Positions 46,397 through 55,566 of a stretch of DNA of 64,000 bases are shown here, in pieces. This stretch comes from Bacteroidota bacterium (GTDB lineage: Bacteria > Bacteroidota > Bacteroidia > Chitinophagales > Chitinophagaceae), in the NCBI GenBank assembly GCA_018267575.1, contig JAFDYF010000106.1, positions 34,543 through 98,542 on the forward strand. The letters are read 5' to 3'. Below the pieces are notes generated by a model, which saw nothing but the letters and a program-made list of their open reading frames with translations, searched no databases and was not told the DNA's origin. Position 1 is the first letter of the stretch. Each line of letters opens with the position of its first letter. The position numbers and the translations under genes were made by a program.

Positions 46397-47173
46397 TCAA
46401 TACTCGATGCTATACTCGAATTTTTCGGGGTGATCCAAAAGCTCGGTCAAATTGTATTTGATGGTTACCGTTTTTTTATCATCGGACAGTTTCGCTAGGG
46501 AGTTGCCAACACTCTTTGCCGGTTTGGGCAAATGAATAGTTACTGTATAAGGAATTTCCATGCCCATATCACCAGCCTGTTTCATCTGGGCATATTGAGC
46601 GCTTTCTTTCAACGCATTGAATTTTTCAGTATTTACTTTTCTTGACAGAAACCCATTCCTACTGGTGAAAGTGTAAATATTATTGAACTGTCCAAAATCT
46701 GGGCTTTGCTGGCTATCAGAAGCCGAGGAGTCGTTTTTACCGGGAGCAAGACCTTTCAATAGTTGCCCAGTACCGAGCGACCCGTCACCCATTGAACTAT
46801 ATAATTGTTCAAGTTGCCCCATATTCTTAAATGGGAAATGCATGTCTGTTTTAAAAATTTTTTCATCGATATTCATATCCATATGCAATTTCCCTTCCCT
46901 GAGCAATGCCTTTTTTTCTAGGGAAATATTTGTTGCCGTATCCACGAAGGACCTAAAATGGATAGTGGTGTCCATTTTATTCTGGGGTATTTGCTTTTGC
47001 ATCTCTTCTTTTCCCAAATAATTTTGCATCAGCTCCAAAAGTTTGCTCATATCCATGTTCATGGAATATTCACCACTCCCGTTTTTGTTTATATTGATGT
47101 CTTCATTTATTTCCACACAACTACTGAGGAAAATTAAAAAAGTAGCCACAAATAATATCCGGATGAGTTTCAT
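46397..47173 (-). CDS. hypothetical lipoprotein
   Basis: A 258-residue lipoprotein with lipobox LIFLSSCVE (Cys19). The start of the mature part, EINEDININKNGSGEYSM, and beta-rich segments with TVTIKYNLTELLDHPEKFEYSIEY resemble LppM-type lipoproteins that bind lipids, but this is weak. No function can be assigned. It is probably in an operon with the YhhN-family gene. Confidence 0.7.
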   Translation of the reverse strand: MKLIRILFVATFLIFLSSCVEINEDININKNGSGEYSMNMDMSKLLELMQNYLGKEEMQKQIPQNKMDTTIHFRSFVDTATNISLEKKALLREGKLHMDMNIDEKIFKTDMHFPFKNMGQLEQLYSSMGDGSLGTGQLLKGLAPGKNDSSASDSQQSPDFGQFNNIYTFTSRNGFLSRKVNTEKFNALKESAQYAQMKQAGDMGMEIPYTVTIHLPKPAKSVGNSLAKLSDDKKTVTIKYNLTELLDHPEKFEYSIEY

Positions 47174-47336
47174 ATTTTAGAATTTGGTGGGCAAGTTAAT
47201 GCTTTTAGTTAATGAATAACTGCTCTTAAACAGTAAAACCGTTAAGCCTGATCTGAGATGTTTAAAGCTTTGACCGGGAATGGGGAAAAAATGTTACCCA
47301 AATGAGTTTTGGTCAAAAAATCGTTATTTTTCCAGC

Positions 47337-48479
47337 ATGAAAGAGCAGGTGATACAGTCATTCCGTGAACAGTTCGGCAAAGAGCCGTTATTGGCATCGT
47401 CGCCCGGCAGGGTAAATTTAATTGGTGAGCATACCGATTACAACCAAGGTTTTGTTTTGCCGGCGGCCATCGACAAAAAAATCTATACCGCCATTGCAAA
47501 AAACGAAACCAATACTCTGAATGTATGGGCCAACCAGTACAAACAAAAACTTTCATTTAGCCTAGAGGAAATTTACCCGGTTGAGGGATGGGCGACGTAT
47601 CTGCTGGGGATGATATTCCATTTTAGGCAAGCGGGCCATACCGTGAGTGGGGTGGATGTAGTGATTGACGGTAATGTACCGCTTGGTGCGGGCATGAGTT
47701 CATCAGCTGCGGTATGCTCGGCTTTTGGTTTTGCATTGAACGAAATGTTTGGCATGGGATTAACGCGGATGGATATCGCCTTAATCGGTCAGAAAACCGA
47801 GCATGTTTTTGCTGGAGTAAAATGCGGCATCATGGACCAGTTTGCTAGCCTTCATGGCAAGAAGGGACATGTAATCAAACTGGATTGCCGAAGTTTGGAA
47901 TATGAATATATCCCTTTTGATTTCCCTGATTACAAAATTGTATTGGTCAATACTATGGTCAGCCACAGTTTGGCCAGCTCAGAATATAATGTACGGCGAC
48001 AACAATGTGAGGAAGGGGTTTCCATTCTTCAAAACCATTACCCGGGTATCAGCTCGTTGAGAGATGTAAACAAGGAACAATTGGAAATGCATCAAGCCGA
48101 GTTGAGTGATATTGTTTACAGGCGCTGCAGCTTTATCGTACACGAAAATGAACGGCTTTTAAAAGGTTGTGCTTTTTTGAATAAGGGAGATTTGAAGTCT
48201 TTTGGTCAATTGATGTTTGAAGCGCATGAAGGTTTGAGCAAATGGTATGAAGTGAGTTGTAAAGAATCTGATTTCCTAGTGGAAAAGGCAAAAGAATTTG
48301 AAGCGGTTATGGGTGCCAGACAAATGGGGGGCGGTTTTGGTGGATGTACCATCAATATTGTAAAACAGGCGGAGGTAGAAAAATTTTCTTCCTATATCAT
48401 TGATCTATATAAAAAGGAGTTTGCCGTTTTGCCACTTGTATATATAACACAAATAGAAGACGGGGCGAAGATTATTTAA
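47337..48479 (+). CDS. galK: galactokinase
   Basis: A 380-residue GHMP kinase phosphorylating galactose at C1. The galactokinase signature GRVNLIGEHTDYNQGFVLPA is intact. The ATP loop is PLGAGMSSSAAV, the catalytic region KCGIMDQFASLHG, and motif 3 GGGFGGCTINI. ATG at 47337 is preferred; the frame is open to 47280. No galT or galE is adjacent. Confidence 0.97.
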   Translation: MKEQVIQSFREQFGKEPLLASSPGRVNLIGEHTDYNQGFVLPAAIDKKIYTAIAKNETNTLNVWANQYKQKLSFSLEEIYPVEGWATYLLGMIFHFRQAGHTVSGVDVVIDGNVPLGAGMSSSAAVCSAFGFALNEMFGMGLTRMDIALIGQKTEHVFAGVKCGIMDQFASLHGKKGHVIKLDCRSLEYEYIPFDFPDYKIVLVNTMVSHSLASSEYNVRRQQCEEGVSILQNHYPGISSLRDVNKEQLEMHQAELSDIVYRRCSFIVHENERLLKGCAFLNKGDLKSFGQLMFEAHEGLSKWYEVSCKESDFLVEKAKEFEAVMGARQMGGGFGGCTINIVKQAEVEKFSSYIIDLYKKEFAVLPLVYITQIEDGAKII

Positions 48480-48546
48480 TCCTCATTGATCAATAAGAAT
48501 TACAGTAAAACGTTGCAAAAAACAAGCTACGCAAATACCTAAAAGT

Positions 48547-48577
48547 TTTGGCACATATAATATTATTTTTAACTTTA
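48547..48577 (+). promoter_or_regulatory. promoter of the lipoprotein gene at 48597
   Basis: TTTG at 48547-48550 and TAACTTTA at 48570-48577 are separated by 19 bases, the same spacing as in the rpsF promoter. The second box differs from TAnnTTTG only in the last base. The ATG is 20 bases downstream. Confidence 0.5.
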
Positions 48578-48596
48578 TATGTATTAAACTTTTTTT

Positions 48597-49394
48597 ATGA
48601 AAAAAATATTTTTCTCAAATCTTATTGTAGCTGCTATATTAAGCTTCATTGGTTGCCAAAAAACAAACACTGCTATTAATACCCAATTGACAGGAACCCA
48701 AGGGAAGGTTCTTTTAACAGATAGTTCAGGCTTGGATACTTTATCAAACAGTTCTTGTACAACCATCAGCATTTCCGGCATAGCAAAACCTATTCAAGTA
48801 ATCACCGATGCAGATGGAAATTTTGTAATCCCTATATCGAAGGCCACCGGTCAGGTGCAGGTTCAATTCAGTCATGTAGGTTATGGTACCATTAAACAAT
48901 CTTTTACTTCATCTTTCTGGGACAGTCTTCAGCAAAATTTGATTGGTTATTCCCCATTTATAAGTGTTATCACACCTACTAGCTCGGTTCTTGTAAATTC
49001 ATTAACAGGCACTATTCAAAATGACACTTTGAAGTTACAATGCAATGTAAGTTGCGCCAATACATCATGGCAACATTTTGTCATTGTCTTTTTTGCAAGA
49101 AACGATACTACTGTTTCTCCTAGTAATTTTTATGCATCCCGCATGTATCCCGTAAACAATGGGGATAATACAATCAAAGTTTGTCTTTGTGAAAATATTT
49201 GTACTACTTGGCAACCAGGTTATACAATCAGCATGAAAGCGTTTGGGGCGGTACCCGTGCCAACATATATTACTCAATTAACACAAGGTTATAACTTGCC
49301 CATAGCATATATGGATCCAGCTACCAAAAATATGGTATACCCATCCATAAATGCAAACAGTAATGCCCAAACGCTGAACCTGCTGATTCCTTAG
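48597..49394 (+). CDS. hypothetical lipoprotein with regulatory-like beta domain
   Basis: A 265-residue lipoprotein (lipobox ILSFIGCQK, Cys20). The N-terminal half looks like a carboxypeptidase-regulatory beta-sandwich (GTQGKVLLTDSS, ITDADGNFVIPISKATGQVQVQFSHVGY). The C-terminal half is beta-rich with Cys pairs (CNVSCANTSW, KVCLCENICTTW). Function is unknown; surface exposure is likely. It stands alone. Confidence 0.75.
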   Translation: MKKIFFSNLIVAAILSFIGCQKTNTAINTQLTGTQGKVLLTDSSGLDTLSNSSCTTISISGIAKPIQVITDADGNFVIPISKATGQVQVQFSHVGYGTIKQSFTSSFWDSLQQNLIGYSPFISVITPTSSVLVNSLTGTIQNDTLKLQCNVSCANTSWQHFVIVFFARNDTTVSPSNFYASRMYPVNNGDNTIKVCLCENICTTWQPGYTISMKAFGAVPVPTYITQLTQGYNLPIAYMDPATKNMVYPSINANSNAQTLNLLIP

Positions 49395-49544
49395 GAGAGA
49401 AAGGATAAGTGAAAATGTTCAGATAGCTGAATGAGGGTTAAAGCAAACATGAATATCAGTGAACCAGTACTGTGCCCAAGTACCTTATTTACAAAGGACT
49501 CCTTTATGTTTTATTTTAGGCGATTATATCAAAACGGGTATACC

Positions 49545-49808
49545 CTAGGTATCCTTGGTTTCATATTCTGCCAACATGGAATTGATTTTTTCTAAATGCT
49601 TTTCCAATCCTTCCTTTTGCTTTTGAATTTTTTCTTTTAATAAAGACAATTGCTCTTGGGTGCATCTCCCTTTTTTTATTAATTTTTTTAGCCTTTTAGC
49701 TTGGTCTTCTATTTTTTTTCGTGTATCAGATCCTTTCGCTGGTGCAAACAACATACCCAAAGCACTGCCTACCGCTATGGTCGCGAATAGTTTGGATGAC
49801 TTTTTCAT
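49545..49808 (-). CDS. YtxH-domain protein
   Basis: An 87-residue protein with an N-terminal Gly/Ala hydrophobic helix (FATIAVGSALGMLFAPAKGSD), then Lys-rich heptads predicted to form a coiled coil. Members are linked to general stress responses. It follows the nitroreductase gene closely (27 bases) and probably shares its transcript. Confidence 0.85.
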   Translation of the reverse strand: MKKSSKLFATIAVGSALGMLFAPAKGSDTRKKIEDQAKRLKKLIKKGRCTQEQLSLLKEKIQKQKEGLEKHLEKINSMLAEYETKDT

Positions 49809-49835
49809 TTTATATAATTTGATTGAATGATTGAA

Positions 49836-50465
49836 TTATGGGTCAATAAATCGGATGTTATCTTTCTTTCGTGAATAGAATTCAGGGTTTTCATCCCCAT
49901 AACCGAGAATAATAGAAAGATAAACATGTTCTGATTTAGGAATCATTAATTTTGGATAACTTCTTGTGTCTTCCACGAATTTGCCGAGACCTACGGGACA
50001 TGTATCTAAATTTATTGATTTAGCTGCCAGCATCATATTCTGTGCACACATCCCGATATCCATAGGGGACCACTCATTATCATGTGGACCGGTAATGAAG
50101 ATAACTACGGGTGCTCCATGAAAAATAGGGTCTTCCTTAACATGAAAATTAAAACTTTTGGAAAACCGTAGGAGATGGACGGCTGTTTTTATAGCATCTT
50201 TAATCGCAGACCTGAAAAAGCCTTTTAGAGCCACTGATGCAATCTCTTTCGAAAATGTTTTTATCATAGCCTTGTTAGTAAGTACATAAAATTTCCATGG
50301 CTGTTTGTTTATGGCAGATGGCGCCATAGTGCCAGCTTCTATTATTTTCAGAATAATATTTTTATCTATTGTCATTCCCTTATACTTTCTTACAGCACGT
50401 CGTTCAAAAATAGTTTTGAATGTTTCTGTAATGTCGGCAGTTTTGTTTTCCAAAATGTATTCCAT
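49836..50465 (-). CDS. nitroreductase-family protein
   Basis: A 209-residue FMN-dependent oxidoreductase. The family motif FERRAVRKYKG is followed by MAPSAINKQPWKFYVLTNK, with the FMN-binding IDLDTCPVGLGKF-type segment later. It reduces nitro compounds or quinones with NAD(P)H. Its promoter region has an inverted repeat and a motif shared with the mla operon. It is first in the YtxH transcript. Confidence 0.9.
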   Translation of the reverse strand: MEYILENKTADITETFKTIFERRAVRKYKGMTIDKNIILKIIEAGTMAPSAINKQPWKFYVLTNKAMIKTFSKEIASVALKGFFRSAIKDAIKTAVHLLRFSKSFNFHVKEDPIFHGAPVVIFITGPHDNEWSPMDIGMCAQNMMLAAKSINLDTCPVGLGKFVEDTRSYPKLMIPKSEHVYLSIILGYGDENPEFYSRKKDNIRFIDP

Positions 50466-50506
50466 AAAATTTTAATTAAACCTATTCACTCGTTGCCTAT
50501 TTTAAA

Positions 50507-50535
50507 ATGACCCCAGTCATCGATTTCTTTGATTG
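50507..50535 (-). promoter_or_regulatory. candidate regulatory site of the nitroreductase gene
   Basis: A 5-4-5 inverted repeat, ATGAC-CCCA-GTCAT (50507-50520), overlaps ATCGATTTCTTTGATTG (50519-50535), 42-70 bases upstream of the start. The repeat resembles Crp/Fnr-family operators (TGAC-N4-GTCA). A close relative of the second motif occurs at the same distance before mlaE. The rest of the gap (50536-50860) shows nothing. Confidence 0.45.
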
Positions 50536-50860
50536 TGGTTAAAGGAAGACCTTAAAATTTAAGAGTATAAATCAGTTTATTTTTTCCCTTTTTAATTCCT
50601 GCCTATATATTGGGTATGAAAATGAAGGGCATTGTTATTTTGAGGTAATGTGTCGACAAAAGCATAGGAAGCCGTCCTTTATCTTTGTTTCAATGACTGC
50701 CGAATAATATTCCGGGAAGGGTCACAGTCTGTGGGTTGAGGAATTCGCATGGAGGTTAAAAAAAAACTCTACTTCAAATTAAACTGCACTAGAAATTGAT
50801 GAATGTGTAAATGTGTTTATTGAGACTATGAATGGATAGGTTTCATTCTTGGCGATAAAT

Positions 50861-51853
50861 TTATTTTGGGATGCTGTCTTGATTATTTAGTTTTTTCTTT
50901 CCCAGCTTACGGAAATAACCTCTAAAAAAAATATTTTGTTGTAATGCCCGAAGGTCCTGATCGAGTTTTTCACTACTGGTATTTAGGTTCTTCGTAATGG
51001 TTTTTATATCCGCTGCCATCTGAGGATCATTTAATATTAATCCAGCAGTATTGTCTGTTTTGTTCAGCGATTGGGCACTCTGCTTAATATTTTCTGAAAA
51101 GACTGAGATGCTAGCGGAAGCTTCTCTCAGTTGGGAAATTGTTTTTTGCAGATTGGTATACATCAGGGTATCTGTAACCAATTGATTGATGAGCGTTCCC
51201 TGTTTGTTAAGGTTTGATGTAAAATCACTTATTTGCGATATTATTTTTTCACTGTTTGCAGATGCTGTTTTAAAATGAAGCAATGTGGAATGAAGGTCTT
51301 CTGCAATCTTTCCATCATTAATCAACGATCCCACAGACCCTTTCCCGTCATTTATTTTTTTACTAATGCCTTTGATGTTTTCAGTAATTTCGAGTAGGTT
51401 TTTATTGTTTTTTTGCAACGTACTTAACATTTCGTCCGTTGGTATACCTGTTTCACTAATGAGATAATCACTACCCAAAATAGGTCCCGCTTCTGCGGTG
51501 CCTCCATAAATAAGTACAATCTTGTTGCCTATCAAACCATCTGAGCCGATTTTTGCTTTGGCATCCTTCATAATATGAGGCTGAAACTCCTTGTCAATAT
51601 TCATGGTGATTTCTACTGCGTTGCCATTAAGAAAGGCAATTTTTTAAACGACCCCTATTTTTACCCCAGAGAGCCAAATATTGTTTCCGGGCTGCAATCC
51701 GTTCACATCAGCAAAAACGGATTTTACGATAACACTTTTTGAAAAAGTATTTCGCTGTGTTCCCACAATTAAAACACCTGTAACAAAAATTATAATGGCG
51801 ATAAAAATAAAAACGCCCACGATAACAGCTCGGGTAATATGTATGGTTTTCAT
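50861..51853 (-). pseudogene. MlaD-like MCE-domain protein split by an in-frame TAA
   Basis: The gene should encode a 330-residue substrate-binding subunit of the lipid transporter: membrane helix (about 8-30), MCE domain, then a long helical region. The first part ends IWLSGVKIGVV and is stopped by TAA at 51644-51646 (codon 70). The same frame continues without shift as KIAFLNGNAVEITMNIDKEF. A single A-to-T change of a Lys AAA codon would explain it. It is a nonsense mutant, a base-calling error or a readthrough case. Its start overlaps the ATPase stop by four bases. Confidence 0.8.
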
Positions 51854-52629
51854 TTTTTTGCAATAAAATTGTAGTTATAAAATGCTTTGGCATTCGGGTC
51901 TTCACTTTCAAAAACTTCATCAAAGGAGCCATTTTTGGTTATTTTCCCTTCGGATAAAATAGCAATGCGGTCAACCGTAGTTTTTGCACAGGTGAGGTCA
52001 TGGGTTATAATAATAGAGCTCGTATTATACTGTTGTTGCACTTTGTTGATAAGGTTATTAATTTCCACACAGGTGATAGGGTCAATACCCCCGGTAGGTT
52101 CATCATAGAACATAATCTCAGGCTTTAGTATCAAGGTGCGGGCGATTCCAATGCGCTTTTTTTGACCTCCAGAGAGTTCGCTGGGCAATTGATTTATTGT
52201 TTGCAAAAGACCCACATCATGTAGCACCTGCTCAACAGCATCGTTCACCTGTTTTCTACCCAGCTTTCTTTGATTGCGCACGAGCGGGAACTCAAGATTT
52301 TCCCTAACATTCATACCATCGTACAGTGCACCACTCTGAAAGGAAAACCCCATGCGTAATCGAAGCTTTTGCAATTCCTTAAAATTTAATAAATCAATCT
52401 GCTCTTGGAACACCGACACTATTCCTTTATCTGGTTTTAAAAGACCTGCGATTATTTTTATCAATACAGACTTTCCACTGCCTGAACGCCCAAGTACTAC
52501 CACATTTTCGCCTTTATGCAGTTCAAGGTCAATCCCATTCAGCACTTTGTTCTCATCAAAAGATTTATAAAGATTTTTGATGGCGATCACCGCTTCTTTA
52601 GTATTGGTATATGGAATATCCGTTGACAT
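51850..52629 (-). CDS. MlaF-type ABC transporter ATPase
   Basis: A 259-residue ATPase of the MCE lipid transporter. Walker A is GRSGSGKS (47-54), the signature is LSGGQ (152-156), and Walker B is IMFYDEP (172-178). It pairs with the MlaE-like permease encoded 18 bases upstream and overlaps the MlaD-like gene by four bases. The system probably moves phospholipids between the membranes. Confidence 0.93.
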   Translation of the reverse strand: MSTDIPYTNTKEAVIAIKNLYKSFDENKVLNGIDLELHKGENVVVLGRSGSGKSVLIKIIAGLLKPDKGIVSVFQEQIDLLNFKELQKLRLRMGFSFQSGALYDGMNVRENLEFPLVRNQRKLGRKQVNDAVEQVLHDVGLLQTINQLPSELSGGQKKRIGIARTLILKPEIMFYDEPTGGIDPITCVEINNLINKVQQQYNTSSIIITHDLTCAKTTVDRIAILSEGKITKNGSFDEVFESEDPNAKAFYNYNFIAKK

Positions 52630-52647
52630 GGTACTTTACGTGGTTTT

Positions 52648-53454
52648 TTATCTCATTGAGTTGACAACCTGTACAATAAGTATTTCTTCAATAAAGATCA
52701 AGAACATTGAAACCACTACCGCGGTATTGGCAGCTTTTCCAACCCCAACGGTGCCTTGTTTTGCGTTATAGCCCAAATAGCTACCCGCGATGCCTATGGT
52801 AAAGCCGTATAATAATGATTTGAAAAGGGAAGCAAAAATATCGAGGAAAGTGATTTTGCCGAAGGCATCATGGATAAAGGTAGTAAAGCTGGTCTGTTCA
52901 TTGTGATTGATGTTTAGATAGGATCCCATTAGCCCGACGAAGCAGGCATAAGTCATTAATATTGGCATCGTGCAGGTAATCGCAAGCACCCGGCTTACCA
53001 CTAAAAAATTAAAGGGGTTGGTGCCTGAAACTTCCATCGCTTCAATTTGTTCTGTGACATTCATGGAACCAAGTTCCGCTCCAATATTTGAACCAATTTT
53101 TCCTGCGGCTATCAAAGCAGTAATGAGTGGGGCAAGGGCACGAATCAGTGCTAGCGAAACCAAGGAGGGGAGCCAGGAAGTTGCTCCAAAATCGGCAGGG
53201 GGTTGCCGTGACTGTTTGGTAAAGACGATGCCAGTGATAAAACCGGTTAGTGTAATAATCCCTAACGAAAGATAGCCCATAGTGTAGCATTGCCGTATGA
53301 TTTCTTTGAGTTCATAAGGGGGAGTAAAAGCTTCCCTAAAAAATCGAAAAATAAATTTTTGAATTTCATTTAAGTGGGAAAAAAACAAAAGAATACTTTT
53401 TGTTATGGGCTTGTTTATTTCCTCTCCATGAATAATATCGTTAGTGTTTTCCAT
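52648..53454 (-). CDS. MlaE-type ABC transporter permease
   Basis: A 268-residue permease of the MlaE/YrbE family with about five or six membrane helices. Family features include LGIITLTGFITGIVFTKQSR, GAELGSMNVTEQIEAMEVSGTNPF and TCTMPILMTYACFVGLMGSY. It is the first gene of the mlaEFD-like operon. A candidate regulatory motif lies 58 bases upstream. Confidence 0.92.
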   Translation of the reverse strand: MENTNDIIHGEEINKPITKSILLFFSHLNEIQKFIFRFFREAFTPPYELKEIIRQCYTMGYLSLGIITLTGFITGIVFTKQSRQPPADFGATSWLPSLVSLALIRALAPLITALIAAGKIGSNIGAELGSMNVTEQIEAMEVSGTNPFNFLVVSRVLAITCTMPILMTYACFVGLMGSYLNINHNEQTSFTTFIHDAFGKITFLDIFASLFKSLLYGFTIGIAGSYLGYNAKQGTVGVGKAANTAVVVSMFLIFIEEILIVQVVNSMR

Positions 53455-53501
53455 TGCGAAAGGACTTAATGCAACGTATCGCTTTCATGTTTTTTTTAAA
53501 T

Positions 53502-53534
53502 GATTGCCGTTATCGATTTTAATGATTGCAATCA
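53502..53534 (-). promoter_or_regulatory. candidate regulatory site of the mla operon
   Basis: ATCGATTTTAATGATTG (53512-53528) matches the nitroreductase site in 14 of 17 positions. It sits at nearly the same distance from the start codon (58 bases against 54). It overlaps a perfect 12-base palindrome TGATTGCAATCA (53523-53534), and the half-site TGATTGC recurs at 53501. Confidence 0.4.
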
Positions 53535-53545
53535 GAAGGAACATA

Positions 53546-54724
53546 TCAAGCCTCGTGTTTATAATAAAAAGTCAACACGGAAATGATGATTCTAATGATT
53601 TGGTAGGAGCTCCAACGGACGAATTGATTGAATAGGGTTTTAGATTTAAGATATCTTTCCTTGGTGATTTCAACACAATCGTTTTCAATGATCATATTCA
53701 AGGTATCTTCCATTTCCTTTGCAATATTTGGATTGCGCACATCCAAGTTCAGTTCTATGCTGATATACGCACTTATGTTGTTTATGTTATAGGAACCAAT
53801 AGTGAGCCATTCGCTATCGCAGATGCCCACTTTGGCATGTAGAACAGTGGGTTGATATTCAAAAAGCTGGATGTTGTTTCGAAGTAGCCAATCGTACATC
53901 CAGCGCTCTGCATTTTTCGCGAGCCTGATATCAGAAGGCCCCGCAATTAGCACTTTTATTTTCACTCCACGTTTAGTCGCATGTCTCAATAATTTTCGGA
54001 TAACCTTGCCGGGCAAAAAATAACTGGATACAATGATTATATGTGATTTTGCGTGACGGAGCATTTCAATATAGGTAGCGGATATTTCATTTTTTCGTCG
54101 TACCCAATCATTTCGCTTCATTCGCACTTCGCTTTGTTCGCTCTTTTTAAAATCGAATGATATATTTTTTTCTTGGCAAGGGGGGCTATCGATTTTCAAA
54201 GGAAAATTATTCCATGTTTTCCAGCAAAGCTCACAAAGCTGTTTTGCTACCTCACCTTCTACGAAGGCCCCAAAATCAAGCCATGCAGGGCTCCCTGAAA
54301 AACTATTGTAATGATTGGCTATATTTAGCCCACTCACCAAAGCAAATCTTGCGTCCACCACAAAAATTTTATGATGCATCCTACGACCAAAATAAAAATA
54401 TTTGCTCCTAAAAAGAGGTTCAAAAAAGCGGAACTGTATTCCCGCCGCTTTTAAATTTTCCACGAATTTATGGTGTAAGCCTTGGGATGCATAGCCATCA
54501 ACCAGCATATAGACTTTGACATTTCTTTTTACTGCAGCAATCAAGGCGTTGGCAATTGCATAACCGGTTTCATCATTCTCATATATATAGCATTGCAATT
54601 GGATTATTTCGGTTGCATGATCGATGAGGGATATGAAAAGATTAAAATATTCCCTGCCACTATGTATTAACCGCGCTTTATTCAGAGATGAATAGGGTGG
54701 TGATTTTGTTGAGGTGTGACGCAT
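53546..54724 (-). CDS. phospholipase D-family (cardiolipin synthase-like) protein
   Basis: A 392-residue protein with two HKD motifs, HHKIFVVDARFALVSG and LHAKVGICDSEWLTIGSYN. These identify the phospholipase D superfamily, here closest in look to cardiolipin synthases that join phosphatidyl groups. The N-terminus lacks the usual paired membrane helices; a hydrophobic stretch occurs near the end (IIRIIISVLTFYY). It follows the phosphorylase fragment by 14 bases. Confidence 0.9.
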   Translation of the reverse strand: MRHTSTKSPPYSSLNKARLIHSGREYFNLFISLIDHATEIIQLQCYIYENDETGYAIANALIAAVKRNVKVYMLVDGYASQGLHHKFVENLKAAGIQFRFFEPLFRSKYFYFGRRMHHKIFVVDARFALVSGLNIANHYNSFSGSPAWLDFGAFVEGEVAKQLCELCWKTWNNFPLKIDSPPCQEKNISFDFKKSEQSEVRMKRNDWVRRKNEISATYIEMLRHAKSHIIIVSSYFLPGKVIRKLLRHATKRGVKIKVLIAGPSDIRLAKNAERWMYDWLLRNNIQLFEYQPTVLHAKVGICDSEWLTIGSYNINNISAYISIELNLDVRNPNIAKEMEDTLNMIIENDCVEITKERYLKSKTLFNQFVRWSSYQIIRIIISVLTFYYKHEA

Positions 54725-54738
54725 ATTTACTAATGACT

Positions 54739-55221
54739 CTATCGTTCAAGATACAGCTTTTCATAATATTCGATAGCCATCCTTTTGCTCTCGAATTGTG
54801 GTAGGATATCCCTCATCCCATTTTTCATGATTTCAATCCATCGGTTTGGATAATCATAGTACATTGGGATCACTTCTGTTTCCAAAAGTTGGAATAAGGC
54901 GGAAGCGTCATTGTCGTCTTGATCATGTTCGGGCAATTGACTATTTCCGGAAGGTATTATAAAGGCATTTATTTTGTCCTTGGCAAATTCGGGGAACCAC
55001 CCATCAGGCATGCTTAGATTTACGGTTCCATTCATGGCGGCCGTCATGCCACTCGTCCCCGAAGCTTCATGGGTGATACGTGGCAAATTCAACCAAATGT
55101 CAGCCCCTAGTTTTAGTAGCTTTGATAGTCTCATTTCATAACCTACCAGAATGGAACAGTTTGGGTATTTTTTGCAAACATCCACAATCTTATCAAATAC
55201 ACCTATTTCATTGTAGTCCAT
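54739..55221 (-). pseudogene. alpha-glucan phosphorylase, C-terminal fragment
   Basis: Only the last 160 residues of a GT35-type alpha-glucan phosphorylase remain: LVGYEMRLSKLLKLGADIWLNLP, ITHEASGTSGMTAAMNG, DGWFPEF and a helical end. Phosphorylase-like residues (GPYP) continue just upstream of the ATG, until a TAA seven codons earlier, so the ATG is internal. The usual PLP-binding Lys position in this motif reads Thr, which may be normal for this subgroup. The N-terminal three quarters are missing, so no activity is expected. Confidence 0.8.
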
Positions 55222-55262
55222 CGGGTATGGACCAATTATTTACATGATTTTTGTAAGTTTAT

Positions 55263-55290
55263 ATTAGATTACCGTTCTTACAAATCTAAT
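55263..55290. repeat. 8-12-8 inverted repeat at the truncation border
   Basis: ATTAGATT-N12-AATCTAAT lies about 40 bases beyond the last phosphorylase-like residue. It may be a decayed element end or an operator of the lost gene. Nothing else identifies it. Confidence 0.3.
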
Positions 55291-55360
55291 GGATATCTTG
55301 AGTGATTTAATGAGCAAACAATTTTGCAGTGTCTAAACAATTGGTTTATAATATAGGAAT

Positions 55361-55391
55361 GGGTTGGTTCATTTCCTACCCTCTCTGCCCA
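55361..55391 (+). other. tRNA 3'-end-like scrap, possible attachment-site relic
   Basis: GGTTGGTTCATTTCCTACC could form a degenerate T arm (TTCATTT loop; one stem mismatch), followed by CTCTCTGCCCA, which ends like an acceptor arm with CCA. No matching 5' half exists upstream, so it is not a tRNA gene. The terminator that follows is of a kind often found after tRNA genes. Interpretation as an integration scar is speculative. Confidence 0.25.
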
Positions 55392-55417
55392 TAGATAATT
55401 CAAACGAGGTAAAAGGT

Positions 55418-55445
55418 CCGAAAACGCACTGTTTTCGGGCTTTTT
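55418..55445 (+). terminator. rightward intrinsic terminator in the gene-free region
   Basis: CCGAAAAC pairs with GTTTTCGG around a GCACT loop and is followed by GCTTTTTC. No gene immediately upstream on this strand explains it. Confidence 0.7.
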
Positions 55446-55516
55446 CATTTTGGATCTCCCAAAATGTTCTTAAAAAGCCATACCTGACATACTGAATTCC
55501 TGCACCAAGACAATCC

Positions 55517-55566
55517 AAACACAAGAGGCAGTCTTAAAACAAAATTTAAGACTGCCTCTTGTGTTT
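55517..55566. terminator. perfect 22-bp inverted repeat, terminator-like
   Basis: Arms 55517-55538 and 55545-55566 pair perfectly over 22 bases (core GAGGCAGTC/GACTGCCTC) with a six-base ACAAAA spacer, then TATTTTC. It is far longer than the other terminators here. It could be a strong bidirectional terminator or a relic of a mobile element. Confidence 0.6.

Noticed and set aside
55361..55391. Complete tRNA gene
   Set aside because: No 5' acceptor, D or anticodon arm can be found upstream, and the T loop lacks the conserved A.
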